In this document: positions 1 to 5,988 of the stretch, piece after piece
Numbering within the stretch: position 1 is the stretch's first letter
How the letters are laid out: each line of letters starts with the position of its first letter
DNA from: DATLGB01 sp038258425
GTDB lineage: Bacteria; Actinomycetota; Thermoleophilia; Solirubrobacterales; Solirubrobacteraceae
Length of the DNA stretch: 28,831 nt
Reading direction: 5' to 3'
NCBI GenBank assembly: GCA_038258425.1
Contig: JBBSPV010000046.1
Location: 1 to 28,831, forward strand
Notes under the pieces: model-generated
The model's database searches: none
Told to the model about the DNA's origin: nothing
What the model saw: the letters and a program-made list of their open reading frames with translations, nothing else
Translations under genes and position numbers: made by a program

Positions 1-323
1 ACTCGGCGGCCACGCCCGCCAAGCCGGCGCCGACGGCGGCCCCCACCGCCACGCCCGCCCCGACCGCCACGCCCGCCCCTGCGCCGGCCGCCACCGCGGG
101 GCCCGCGCCGGCCGGCGTCGAGCACGTCTCGGACGTCACGACGCTGCCGACGGACGCCTCGGGTCAGCCCGGGCCCGCGCCGACGGCCATCGTGCCGCAG
201 CCGACCACCGCGACCCCCCCGCCGCCCCAGCCCACGGCGGCACCGACCCCGCTCCCCCCGCCGCCCGGCCCCACCCCGGCGCCGACCGCCCCGCCGCGGG
301 TCCGGCCCGTCCCCGTCGGCTGA
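1..323 (+). CDS. C-terminal part of an unknown Pro/Ala/Thr-rich protein (5' truncated)
   Basis: An open frame enters from the window edge (first full codon at 3) and ends at TGA 321-323. About 106 residues are visible. They are almost entirely Pro, Ala and Thr, with TPAPTATPAP-type runs and a short less repetitive island (VEHVSDVTTLPTD) in the middle. This looks like a disordered, probably extracytoplasmic tail of a larger secreted or membrane protein, but no domain is present to name it. It lies 9 nt before the csaA start on the same strand, so co-transcription is plausible. Codon use is strongly GC3 like its neighbours. I do not recognise the family. Confidence 0.6.
   Translation, partial: SAATPAKPAPTAAPTATPAPTATPAPAPAATAGPAPAGVEHVSDVTTLPTDASGQPGPAPTAIVPQPTTATPPPPQPTAAPTPLPPPPGPTPAPTAPPRVRPVPVG
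45..79 (+). repeat. 18-bp tandem repeat coding for TATPAP units
   Basis: A unit starting ACCGCCACGCCCGCCCC occurs twice back to back (45-62 and 63-79), inside the Pro/Ala/Thr-rich coding tail. It keeps the reading frame and encodes TATPAP-like hexapeptides. Slippage in low-complexity coding DNA is the likely origin. Confidence 0.6.
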
Positions 324-332
324 CCGCCGCCC

Positions 333-674
333 GTGGCGCCGGCGGAGATCAGCTTCGACGAGTTCCTGGCGGTCGACCTGCGCGTCGGGCGCGTGCTCTC
401 CGTACAGCCGTTCCCCGAGGCGCGCAAGCCGGCGTGGAAGCTCGAGATCGACTTCGGGCCCGAGGTCGGGATCAAGCGGTCCTCGGCGCAGATCACGAAC
501 TACGCGCGCGAGGCGCTCGAGGGGCGGCTCGTCGTCGCAGTGGTGAACTTCCCCCCGCGCCAGATCGGCCCGTTCCTGTCCGAGGTGCTCTGCGTCGGCG
601 CCCCGGACGCCGAGGGGCGCGTGATCCTGCTGGCCCCGGACGCCGACGTGCCGGTCGGCGGCCGGATCTTCTGA
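333..674 (+). CDS. csaA: CsaA-type tRNA-binding-domain chaperone-like protein
   Basis: A 113-residue single-domain OB-fold protein of the CsaA family, homologous to the C-terminal tRNA-binding/dimerisation domain of some methionyl-tRNA synthetases. Recognised by the ordered blocks FDEFLAVDLRVGRVLSV, FPEARKPAWKLEIDFG, KRSSAQITNYA, VVAVVNFPPRQIGPFLSEVLCVG and the LLAPDADVPVGGRIF ending; the length is normal for the family. CsaA proteins are dimers that bind tRNA and were reported to have chaperone or export-related activity. The start is GTG 333, 9 nt after the preceding stop, with no clear Shine-Dalgarno. The MetRS in this window (26944-28455) lacks such a C-terminal domain. Confidence 0.9.
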   Translation: MAPAEISFDEFLAVDLRVGRVLSVQPFPEARKPAWKLEIDFGPEVGIKRSSAQITNYAREALEGRLVVAVVNFPPRQIGPFLSEVLCVGAPDAEGRVILLAPDADVPVGGRIF

Positions 675-677
675 CGC

Positions 678-757
678 CGGGGGCCTAGGGGTGGCGGAGG
701 CGGCGCGCGGCGCCGGGACGGCCGAGACACGCCGTGTCCGCCGAAGGTGGGCCCCCG
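678..757. terminator. Nested inverted repeats between convergent genes
   Basis: The gap between csaA and the RAM gene carries a perfect 8-bp outer inverted repeat, CGGGGGCC (678-685) with GGCCCCCG (750-757), enclosing a small hairpin GACAC-GCC-GTGTC (726-738). There is no T-run. The position between convergent genes suggests a bidirectional terminator. Confidence 0.45.
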
Positions 758-767
758 AGCGTCACCC

Positions 768-1043
768 TCAGGCGCCGATGGAGAACAGCGCCTCGAGGTC
801 GTGGCGCGAGAAGACCTCGAAGGCGAGCATCGTGTGGGTGCGGCGAATGCCGGCCAGCTGGGCGAGCTGGTGCTGGACGACCTTGGAGACGTCCTCCGGC
901 GCGCGCACCCGGACCAGGCAGGCGAAGTCCCAGTCGCCCGTGACGGAGTAGGCCTCGGCGACGCCGTCGACGCCGGCAAGCGCCTCGCCGAGCGTGGCCA
1001 GCGCGGCCTGCTCGGCCTCGACGAGGACGATGGCGTGGGTCAC
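768..1043 (-). CDS. Stand-alone Lrp/AsnC ligand-binding (RAM) domain protein
   Basis: A 91-residue protein matching the effector-binding RAM (alpha/beta sandwich) half of Lrp/AsnC regulators: AIVLVEAEQAALATLGEAL, GVDGVAEAYSVTGDWDFACLVRV, then LAQLAGIRRTHTMLAFEVF. There is no DNA-binding helix-turn-helix. Such stand-alone RAM proteins form decamers or dimers of dimers and bind amino acids; they may modulate full-length Lrp proteins. The GTG start (1043) overlaps the upstream gene's TGA in a GTGA junction, so the two are translationally coupled. The ligand cannot be told from sequence. Confidence 0.85.
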   Translation of the reverse strand: MTHAIVLVEAEQAALATLGEALAGVDGVAEAYSVTGDWDFACLVRVRAPEDVSKVVQHQLAQLAGIRRTHTMLAFEVFSRHDLEALFSIGA

Positions 1044-1363
1044 GCCGCGCCCTCGAGGGAGCGGGCCAGCTCGAGGCCGACCGCGACGCCGATGAGCATG
1101 CTCACGCGGGTCTCCTCCGCGACGAGCGTCCGCACCGCGAGGTCGCGCTCGCCGGCGTCGGGCTGCTCGACGGCCTTGCGGACCTCCTCGCGGTGGGCGG
1201 CCCCGAAGAAGTCGCCCTCCTCCAGCGCCTGGTTGAGGATCCGCTGCAGCTGCGGGGCGGCGTTGCCGACGGCGCGCAGCGCCTCGTCAAGGCGCCCGGG
1301 CTCCGTGAGGGACTGGACGGCGGCGTCCACGGCCTCGTCGGAGTAGCGGTTCGGAGCGGCCAC
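1040..1363 (-). CDS. Unknown 107-residue helical protein coupled to the RAM protein
   Basis: I do not recognise this family. The product is mostly helical and acidic, with no signal peptide or obvious membrane helix; the C-terminal stretch TRVSMLIGVAVGLELARSL is amphipathic to weakly hydrophobic. I chose GTG 1363 over two upstream ATGs (1387 and 1393) because a TATGCT -10-like box ends 8 nt before it and because the upstream residues (MCDVCCPF) look non-native and overlap the divergent selD start. Its TGA overlaps the GTG of the RAM gene. Function is unknown; linkage suggests a shared role with the RAM protein. Confidence 0.65.
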   Translation of the reverse strand: MAAPNRYSDEAVDAAVQSLTEPGRLDEALRAVGNAAPQLQRILNQALEEGDFFGAAHREEVRKAVEQPDAGERDLAVRTLVAEETRVSMLIGVAVGLELARSLEGAA

Positions 1364-1371
1364 GAAGGGGC

Positions 1372-1377
1372 AGCATA
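1372..1377 (-). promoter_or_regulatory. -10-like box TATGCT, leaderless start for the 1040-1363 gene
   Basis: On the minus strand TATGCT is followed by 8 nt and then GTG 1363, so the predicted transcription start is at or next to the start codon. No -35 hexamer is clear. The box lies in the 22-bp gap to divergent selD, so both promoters must share this DNA. Confidence 0.5.
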
Positions 1378-1385
1378 CGTCGCAC

Positions 1386-2399
1386 ATGGCCATCGCCCTC
1401 ACGTCGCTCAGCCACGGGGCCGGCTGCGGCTGCAAGATCGGCGCGGCGCAGCTCGGGCCGATCGTCGCAACGCTGCCGGTGCCGACGGACCCGCGGGTCC
1501 TCGCGTCGGCCGCGACCGCCGACGACGCCGGCGTCGTGCGCCTCACGGACGAGCTGGCGGTCGTCCACACCGCGGACTTCTTCACCCCGATCGTCGACGA
1601 CCCGTACTGGTTCGGGCGGATCGCGGCCACCAACGCGCTCTCGGACGTCTACGCCATGGGTGCCACGCCCGTGTGCGCGCTCAACCTCGTGGCCTGGCCG
1701 CTGGAGCGGCTCGGGGGCGACGCCCTGGCGGAGGTCCTGCGCGGCGGCTTGGACGCCGTCACCGCCGCCGGAGCGTCGGTGGTGGGCGGCCATTCGATCG
1801 ACGACCCCGAGCCGAAGTACGGGCTCTCCGTGATGGGCACGGTGCATCCGGACGCCCTGCTGGCCAACAACGGGGGCCGGCCGGGCGACGCGCTCGTGCT
1901 CACCAAGCCGCTCGGAGCCGGGACGGTGGCGACGGCGATCAAGCGCGGGCTCGCGGAGGCGGCGCTCGTCGAGCGGGCGGTCGGGGTCATGACGACCCTC
2001 AATGACCGCGCCGCCGCGCAGGCCGCCGCGGCCGGCGCGCACGCGCTGACGGACGTGACGGGCTTCGGACTGCTCGGCCACGTCGGCGAGCTCGCGGCCG
2101 CGAGCGGCGTGGCGGCCGAGCTGGACGCTGCGGCCGTGCCCGCGATCGACGGCGTGCTCGAGCTGCTGGCCGGCGGCGAGGCGCTGGCGGGCGGCACCCG
2201 CCGCAATCGCCAGCACGCCGAGGCCTTCGCCCGCTTCGACGACGACGTCGAGCAGGCGCGCCGCTGGCTCGTCTGCGACGCCATGACGTCGGGCGGCCTG
2301 CTGGTGGCGCTGCCGCCCGAGCGGGCGTCGGGCGTCGACGGCTGGACCGTCGGCCGGCTCGAGACAGGCACGCCGGGCTCGATCCGCGTGCGGTCCTAG
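1386..2399 (+). CDS. selD: Selenide, water dikinase (selenophosphate synthetase)
   Basis: Makes selenophosphate from selenide and ATP, the selenium donor for selenocysteine and 2-selenouridine tRNA. The 337 residues match the family in length and layout: the N-terminal glycine-rich motif SHGAGCGCK (Cys14, Cys16, Lys17), TADFFTPIVDDPYWFGRIAATNALSDVYAMG, GGHSIDDPEPKYGLSVMG, then the ATP-binding C-terminal half with LTDVTGFGLLGHVGEL and DAMTSGGLLVALP. The catalytic position is Cys, not an in-frame TGA, so this is the non-Sec form. Start ATG 1386 puts the active-site motif at the normal distance from the N-terminus. No selA, selB, selC or selU is in the window, so the downstream use of selenophosphate is unknown. 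Confidence 0.95.
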   Translation: MAIALTSLSHGAGCGCKIGAAQLGPIVATLPVPTDPRVLASAATADDAGVVRLTDELAVVHTADFFTPIVDDPYWFGRIAATNALSDVYAMGATPVCALNLVAWPLERLGGDALAEVLRGGLDAVTAAGASVVGGHSIDDPEPKYGLSVMGTVHPDALLANNGGRPGDALVLTKPLGAGTVATAIKRGLAEAALVERAVGVMTTLNDRAAAQAAAAGAHALTDVTGFGLLGHVGELAAASGVAAELDAAAVPAIDGVLELLAGGEALAGGTRRNRQHAEAFARFDDDVEQARRWLVCDAMTSGGLLVALPPERASGVDGWTVGRLETGTPGSIRVRS

Positions 2400-2540
2400 C
2401 CGGGCCCCGAGGGCGGCCGGCGGTGGCGGAGGCGGCCAGCGGCGGCGATCCGGCCGGCCACCGGCCGCAACGATGGCCGGTGAGGGACTCCGGGCTCCGG
2501 ATGCCCCCCGCGGGCTCCTGCGGACGGGCCGGCGACAGCC

Positions 2541-2666
2541 CGGCAAGAGGCGGGTGGCGGGCGGTTTCGCGACGCGTGTCCGCCTCTTGCTCCCACGGGG
2601 TCCCGCGCCGGGGGCGGCAACAGGCGGGTAGGAGGCGATCCCGCGACGTCTTCCCGCCTCGTGCTC
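2541..2666. repeat. Duplicated 52-bp hairpin-forming element
   Basis: Two imperfect direct copies, 2541-2592 and 2615-2666 (74-bp period, 40 of 52 positions identical by hand alignment), begin CGGCAA and end GTGCTC or TTGCTC. Copy 1 can fold on a perfect 11-bp stem, GCAAGAGGCGG (2543-2553) with CCGCCTCTTGC (2580-2590). Copy 2 keeps the central 7 bp but has two mismatches further out. It lies between convergent selD and the rhomboid gene in a 348-bp gap without a convincing gene. Confidence 0.65.
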
Positions 2667-2706
2667 GCGGTCCCGGACCCGGCCGCCCTCACCCGCTGCC
2701 GGTGGG

Positions 2707-2732
2707 CCCCGCGGCGGCGCGCCGCCGTGGGG
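2707..2732. terminator. Strong GC hairpin, probable bidirectional terminator
   Basis: CCCCGCGGCGG-CGCG-CCGCCGTGGGG forms an 11-bp stem (one G-T pair) with a 4-nt loop, 15 bp from the end of the minus-strand rhomboid gene and downstream of selD. It has no T-tract, as is common for actinobacterial terminators. Confidence 0.55.
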
Positions 2733-2747
2733 CGGCCCCGAGCGCTT

Positions 2748-3512
2748 CTACCGCTCGCGCAGCCGGGCCAGCGGCACGCCGAGCAGCAGCCCCGCGACGG
2801 CGCCGCCCGCCCCGGCGAGCGGGTCGGCCTCCGGGTAGGCGGCGGGCAGCAGCGCGAGGACGATGGCGATCGCCGCGACGCCGAGCATGTCGGCCTCGAT
2901 CTCCTGGCCGCCACGTGCGGCGAGGCCGTCGCGCACGACCCAGGCGCCGAGCAGCGCGAGGGCACCGGCGTTGCCGCCCCAGGCGATCGCGGCCGGGTCC
3001 CCGAGCACCGCGAGGCCCATGCCGGCCACGGAGCCGGCAAGGAAGACGAGCAGCGGCGCCCACCAGCCGTGGCGGCGCTCGAGTAGCCAACCGAAGAGGA
3101 AGATGGCGGCCAGGGCGATGAACTCGTAGGTCGTGCTGCCGTAGACGAGCGTCGTGGTCACGAGCTTCCATGGGTCGCCGTCCAGGCCGCCGAACAGCAC
3201 GAGGTCGCCCACCTGGTCGAGCCCGAGGTCCCCCACGAGCGTCACCAGCATCGGGACGAGGACGAGCGCGAAGGTCGCGTAGGGGCGCGTGTCGCCTCGC
3301 ACGCCGGGAATCTCACCCGCGCGCAGCCGGCCCAGCCGCGGGGCCTGTGGGCGCCGTCGCCGGCGCTCCTGCGGGCGGGGCACGCCGCCCTTGTCGAGCT
3401 TGGGCGCGCGCTTGCGCAGCCGATGGCCGCAGTACGGGCACTCCGTGATGTACGGGCTCACCTCGGAACGGCAGTTCTTGCACACGACGAACAGATCCGG
3501 GCTGCCGGCCAT
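2748..3512 (-). CDS. Rhomboid-like membrane protein with N-terminal zinc ribbon, predicted protease-dead
   Basis: 254 residues. Residues 1-32 form a zinc ribbon (CKNC at 11-14, CPYC at 25-28), followed by a basic linker (RRRRRP) and about six membrane segments from residue 78. Rhomboid signatures are visible: the FLFGWLLERRHGWWAPLLVFLAGS block (about 138-161) and a GxSG-like site. At that site the sequence is G180-N-A182-G183, so the nucleophilic Ser is Ala. The TM6 His motif is replaced by ADPLAGAGGAVAG (229-241), and the usual TM2 Asn is also absent. It is therefore likely a non-proteolytic rhomboid relative in the cytoplasmic membrane. Start ATG 3512 is chosen because a TAGACT box ends 8 nt upstream and the zinc ribbon starts soon after; upstream in-frame ATGs lie within a promoter repeat. 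Confidence 0.8.
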   Translation of the reverse strand: MAGSPDLFVVCKNCRSEVSPYITECPYCGHRLRKRAPKLDKGGVPRPQERRRRRPQAPRLGRLRAGEIPGVRGDTRPYATFALVLVPMLVTLVGDLGLDQVGDLVLFGGLDGDPWKLVTTTLVYGSTTYEFIALAAIFLFGWLLERRHGWWAPLLVFLAGSVAGMGLAVLGDPAAIAWGGNAGALALLGAWVVRDGLAARGGQEIEADMLGVAAIAIVLALLPAAYPEADPLAGAGGAVAGLLLGVPLARLRER

Positions 3513-3520
3513 CGCCTCCG

Positions 3521-3526
3521 AGTCTA
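3521..3526 (-). promoter_or_regulatory. -10-like box TAGACT for the rhomboid gene
   Basis: TAGACT is followed by 8 nt (CGGAGGCG) and ATG 3512. The 17-nt stretch upstream ends at a tandem repeat whose last six bases, GCGGAC, occupy the -35 position. Transcription would begin at or beside the ATG. Confidence 0.55.
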
Positions 3527-3543
3527 CGCGCGCGCGCCGGTCC

Positions 3544-3569
3544 GTCCGCATGGTTCGTCCGCATGGTTC
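3544..3569. repeat. Perfect 13-bp tandem repeat in a divergent promoter region
   Basis: GTCCGCATGGTTC occurs twice with no spacer (3544-3556 and 3557-3569), between the divergent rhomboid and fbaB genes. On the minus strand the repeat abuts the -35 position of the rhomboid promoter. It may be a tandem operator. Confidence 0.6.
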
Positions 3570-3609
3570 GGAGGCAGGACGGGCGCCGGGAACGGGTAGG
3601 AGGCTTGTG

Positions 3610-3643
3610 TACGCTCGCTGAATCCGCGCCGTCGCCGAAAGGA
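3610..3643 (+). promoter_or_regulatory. fbaB -10-like box and Shine-Dalgarno
   Basis: TACGCT (3610-3615) fits the TANNNT -10 pattern. GAAAGGA (3637-3643) lies 9 nt before ATG 3653. Unlike most genes here, fbaB therefore appears to have a leader of about 30 nt with a usable ribosome binding site. Confidence 0.5.
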
Positions 3644-3652
3644 CCCCCTGAC

Positions 3653-4741
3653 ATGGCCATCGCCGAGCTCGACACGAACCGCCTCTCCGACCTCCTCGGC
3701 GACGAGGCCGACGAGCTGCTCGCCCACCGCTGCGAGGGCGTCGGCCAGGACCTGCTGCACCTGCCCGGTCCGGACTTCATCCAGCGCGTCGTGGCGGACA
3801 CCGACCGCAACCCGCAGGTCCTGCGCAACCTCCAGCACGTGTTCAGCTCCGGCCGGCTCGCGGACACCGGCTACCTGTCCATCCTGCCGATCGACCAGGG
3901 CATCGAGCACTCCGCAGCGGCGAGCTTCGCCCCCAACCCGCGCTATTTCGATCCGGGCAACCTCTGCGAGCTCGCGCTGGAGGGCGGGTGCAACGCGATC
4001 GCCTCCACCGTCGGCGTGCTCGGCGCCGTGTCCCGGCGCTACGCGCACCAGATCCCCTTCATCTGCAAGCTCAACCACAACGAGCTGCTGACCTATCCGA
4101 ACCACTACGACCAGATCACGTTCGCGAGCCCGCGCCGGGCGTGGGAGCTCGGGGCGGCCGCCGTCGGCGCGACGATCTACTTCGGCTCGGAGCAGATGGA
4201 CCGCCAGCTCGTCGGCGTGGCCGAGGCCTTCGAGGAGGCGCACGAGCTCGGCATGTTCACCGTCCTGTGGTGCTACCTGCGCAACGACGCCTTCAAGCAG
4301 GACGGGACGGACTACAGCCTCTCCGCGGACCTGACGGGCCAGGCCAACCACATCGGCACGACGATCCAGGCCGACATCATCAAGCAGAAGCTGGCCGAGT
4401 CCAACGGCGGCTACCTCGTGCTCGGCGAGAACGGGTCCTCCTACGGCAAGACGGACCAGAAGGTCTACGACGAGCTGACGACGGACAACCCGATCGACCT
4501 CAACCGGTGGCAGGTGCTCAACTGCTTCGCCGGCCGGTCGCCGCTGATCAACTCGGGCGGGGCGTCGTCGGGCGAGACGGACCTCGCGGAGGCCGTCCGC
4601 ACCGCCGTGATCAACAAGCGAGCGGGCGGCACGGGCCTGATCTCGGGGCGCAAGGCGTTCCAGCGCCCGCTGCAGGAGGGCGTGGAGCTCCTGCACGCGA
4701 TCCAGGACGTCTACGCCAACGAGGACGTCACCGTCGCCTGA
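3653..4741 (+). CDS. fbaB: Class I fructose-bisphosphate aldolase, FbaB (DhnA) type
   Basis: Reversible cleavage of fructose 1,6-bisphosphate to dihydroxyacetone phosphate and glyceraldehyde 3-phosphate by a Schiff-base mechanism. The 362 residues align almost end to end with E. coli FbaB as I remember it: GYLSILPIDQGIEHSAAASF, YFDPGNLCELALEGGCN, HQIPFICKLNHNELL, GATIYFGSEQ, VLWCYLRNDAFKQDGTDY, ADLTGQANHIGTTIQADIIKQK, INSGGASSGETDLAEAVRTA. The Lys residues of ADIIKQK are the probable Schiff-base region. ATG 3653 follows a GAAAGGA ribosome site and matches the family N-terminus; upstream in-frame codons lie in the promoter region. In E. coli, FbaB is associated with growth on gluconeogenic carbon; here enolase is the other central-carbon enzyme in the window. 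Confidence 0.95.
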   Translation: MAIAELDTNRLSDLLGDEADELLAHRCEGVGQDLLHLPGPDFIQRVVADTDRNPQVLRNLQHVFSSGRLADTGYLSILPIDQGIEHSAAASFAPNPRYFDPGNLCELALEGGCNAIASTVGVLGAVSRRYAHQIPFICKLNHNELLTYPNHYDQITFASPRRAWELGAAAVGATIYFGSEQMDRQLVGVAEAFEEAHELGMFTVLWCYLRNDAFKQDGTDYSLSADLTGQANHIGTTIQADIIKQKLAESNGGYLVLGENGSSYGKTDQKVYDELTTDNPIDLNRWQVLNCFAGRSPLINSGGASSGETDLAEAVRTAVINKRAGGTGLISGRKAFQRPLQEGVELLHAIQDVYANEDVTVA

Positions 4742-4770
4742 CGAGTCGTTTGCGGGGACATAACTCGGGC

Positions 4771-4776
4771 TAAGCT
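4771..4776 (+). promoter_or_regulatory. -10-like box TAAGCT, leaderless start for the 4787 gene
   Basis: TAAGCT is followed by 10 nt and ATG 4787, with no Shine-Dalgarno. TTGCGG (4750-4755) is a possible -35 but the spacer is only 15 bp. Confidence 0.45.
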
Positions 4777-4786
4777 GCAACGCATC

Positions 4787-5026
4787 ATGCGGATGCGGCA
4801 GAGCCTCGCCGAGTTCGAGTCGGCCTTCGAGGAGAAGGCCGAGCTCGACCGGTCCCTCGATGCGCGCCGGCTGCGGCAGGCGGAGAGCCGCACGCAGCGG
4901 CGGCGGCGCGAGCGCACGCACCGCATGGCCACCCTGCGCTTCGTCCTGCTGGTGCTCGTGCTGCTGGCCACCGCGGTCGGGGTCACCGTCGCGATGTTCC
5001 AGACGCTGTACCTCGTGATGGGCTGA
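4787..5026 (+). CDS. Unknown small single-pass membrane protein (79 aa)
   Basis: Residues 1-45 are highly charged and helical (SLAEFESAFEEKAELDRSLDARRLRQAESRTQRRRRERTH is broken into acidic then strongly basic halves), followed by one membrane helix at about 48-72 (ATLRFVLLVLVLLATAVGV) and a short tail. The basic stretch before the helix predicts a cytoplasmic N-terminus. The start is ATG 4787 with its own -10-like box. It lies 45 nt after fbaB and converges on csrA. I do not recognise a family; a small regulatory or scaffold membrane peptide is possible but unproven. Confidence 0.7.
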   Translation: MRMRQSLAEFESAFEEKAELDRSLDARRLRQAESRTQRRRRERTHRMATLRFVLLVLVLLATAVGVTVAMFQTLYLVMG

Positions 5027-5048
5027 GTCCGCCCCCGCCGCTCAGCCC
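5020..5048. terminator. Hairpin overlapping both stop codons of convergent genes
   Basis: GGGCTGAG (5020-5027) and CTCAGCCC (5041-5048) form a perfect 8-bp inverted repeat with a 13-nt loop. Each arm contains the TGA of one of the two converging genes (small membrane protein and csrA), giving a compact bidirectional terminator. Confidence 0.6.
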
Positions 5049-5269
5049 GACGAGAGCCGCTTGAGGGCCTCGTCGACCTCCGCGCGGGCGGAGCCGCCGG
5101 TCGTAGCCTCCTGGTGGATCTCGAGGTAGACCTCCTTGCGGAACACCGGGATCTCCCGGGGCGCCTGAATGCCGACCCGCACCTTCTCCCCCATGACGGA
5201 GAGCACGGAGACCTCGATCTCGTCCCCGATCATGATGCTCTGATTGGCCTTGCGTGTCAGAACCAGCAT
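5042..5269 (-). CDS. csrA: Carbon storage regulator CsrA (RNA-binding translational regulator)
   Basis: A 75-residue CsrA/RsmA protein: MLVLTRKANQSIMIGDEIEVSVLSV, then GEKVRVGIQAPREIPVFRKEVYLEI. The residues known to contact GGA motifs in RNA (Arg6 region and the VRVGI/REIPVFRKE strand) are present. It acts as a dimer on mRNA leaders, classically repressing translation. The C-terminal tail (HQEATTGGSARAEVDEALKRL) is a little longer than in E. coli. It stands alone: no fliW or flagellar gene is adjacent, although those are common partners. ATG 5269 is the only good start; the ribosome site is weak. CsrA is infrequent in Actinobacteria, which supports a deep-branching lineage. Confidence 0.95.
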   Translation of the reverse strand: MLVLTRKANQSIMIGDEIEVSVLSVMGEKVRVGIQAPREIPVFRKEVYLEIHQEATTGGSARAEVDEALKRLSSG

Positions 5270-5338
5270 GGTGTACCCGCCCCGCTTCCCAGGCCCGCCG
5301 CCCGTGATCGCCGCCGCCGGCCGACGACCGACCGGTCA

Positions 5339-5344
5339 AGAATA
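5339..5344 (-). promoter_or_regulatory. Possible csrA -10 box TATTCT
   Basis: TATTCT on the minus strand lies about 70 nt before the csrA ATG and would give a leader of roughly 60 nt. It is the most AT-rich -10 candidate in this gap, which is shared with the divergent 5416 gene. No clear -35 is present. Confidence 0.35.
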
Positions 5345-5400
5345 GCTCCCGTCCCGGACCACGACGGAGCCCTGCAAGCAGCCGCCCGGTGCGACTCCGC

Positions 5401-5406
5401 TAGATT
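5401..5406 (+). promoter_or_regulatory. -10-like box TAGATT, leaderless start for the 5416 gene
   Basis: TAGATT is followed by 9 nt and ATG 5416, leaving no space for a Shine-Dalgarno. No recognisable -35 lies 16-18 bp upstream. Confidence 0.5.
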
Positions 5407-5415
5407 CCGCGCGCA

Positions 5416-5988
5416 ATGACCCGCCGATCGCTGCGTCCGCAGCTCAACCAGATTCGCGCGTGGGTCCGCCAGGGCCGCACGGACGCCTGGATCGCCCACC
5501 AGCTCGAGGTCACGGTTCAGCAGATCCAGGCCTTCAAGCGCGAGCAGGAGCTCGAGGCGTCCGACGACGCCGCCACCCAGGAGGTCGACCTCCGCGCCGA
5601 GGACGACGAGGCCATCGCCGCCGAGCTCGAGCGGGAGGCCGCGCGCCGCGCCGAGGAGGAGGCCGCCCGCGCCGCCGAGGAGGCCGCCGAGGAGGCCCGG
5701 GCCGCCGCCGAGCCCGCCGAGCGCGGCGACGAGAAGGCCGACGAGGCCGACGAGCCCGACGACGCCGGGGCCACGCCCACGCGCCGCCGCAGCCGTCGTG
5801 GCGGCCGGGGCCGTCGGTCCGCCGGACCGCTGGAGGCCACCTTCGACCACGGCGAGGAGGGCTACGGCCTGTGGCTGGACCCTGCCGTCGCCGACGACCC
5901 CACCTACGCCGAGCACTGGGCGGGTCACCGCCCCGTCGAGGTGACGATCGAGGAGGACCAGATCGTCATCCGCCGTGCCGGCGGCTGA
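5416..5988 (+). CDS. Unknown protein: HTH-like N-terminus, acidic coiled coil, RGG-like basic patch
   Basis: 190 residues in four parts. Residues 5-40 look like a helix-turn-helix (LNQIRAWVRQGRTDAWIAHQ, then LEVTVQQIQAFKRE). Residues 45-120 are an Ala/Glu-rich acidic coiled coil. Residues about 117-136 are a basic RRRSRRGGRGRRS patch typical of nucleic-acid binding. The C-terminal about 50 residues look folded (EEGYGLWLDPAVADDPTYAEHW, ending VEVTIEEDQIVIRR). I do not recognise a named family. A nucleic-acid-associated role is a reasonable inference. It overlaps the start of the AlkZ-like gene by 14 nt, so the two are probably co-expressed. Confidence 0.75.
   Translation: MTRRSLRPQLNQIRAWVRQGRTDAWIAHQLEVTVQQIQAFKREQELEASDDAATQEVDLRAEDDEAIAAELEREAARRAEEEAARAAEEAAEEARAAAEPAERGDEKADEADEPDDAGATPTRRRSRRGGRGRRSAGPLEATFDHGEEGYGLWLDPAVADDPTYAEHWAGHRPVEVTIEEDQIVIRRAGG

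Noticed and set aside
45..79. Short tandem repeats as a CRISPR or regulatory array
   Set aside because: Only two copies, in frame, coding for TATPAP units of a low-complexity protein tail.
1386..2399. Selenocysteine codon in selD
   Set aside because: The active-site position is Cys (GAGCGCK), the frame is uninterrupted, and no tRNA-Sec or SelA/SelB gene is in the window.
2396..3040. Additional protein frames in the selD-rhomboid gap
   Set aside because: Translations are Arg/Pro/Ala-rich without domains and run across the rhomboid coding region in the wrong frame; the gap is better explained by repeats and hairpins.
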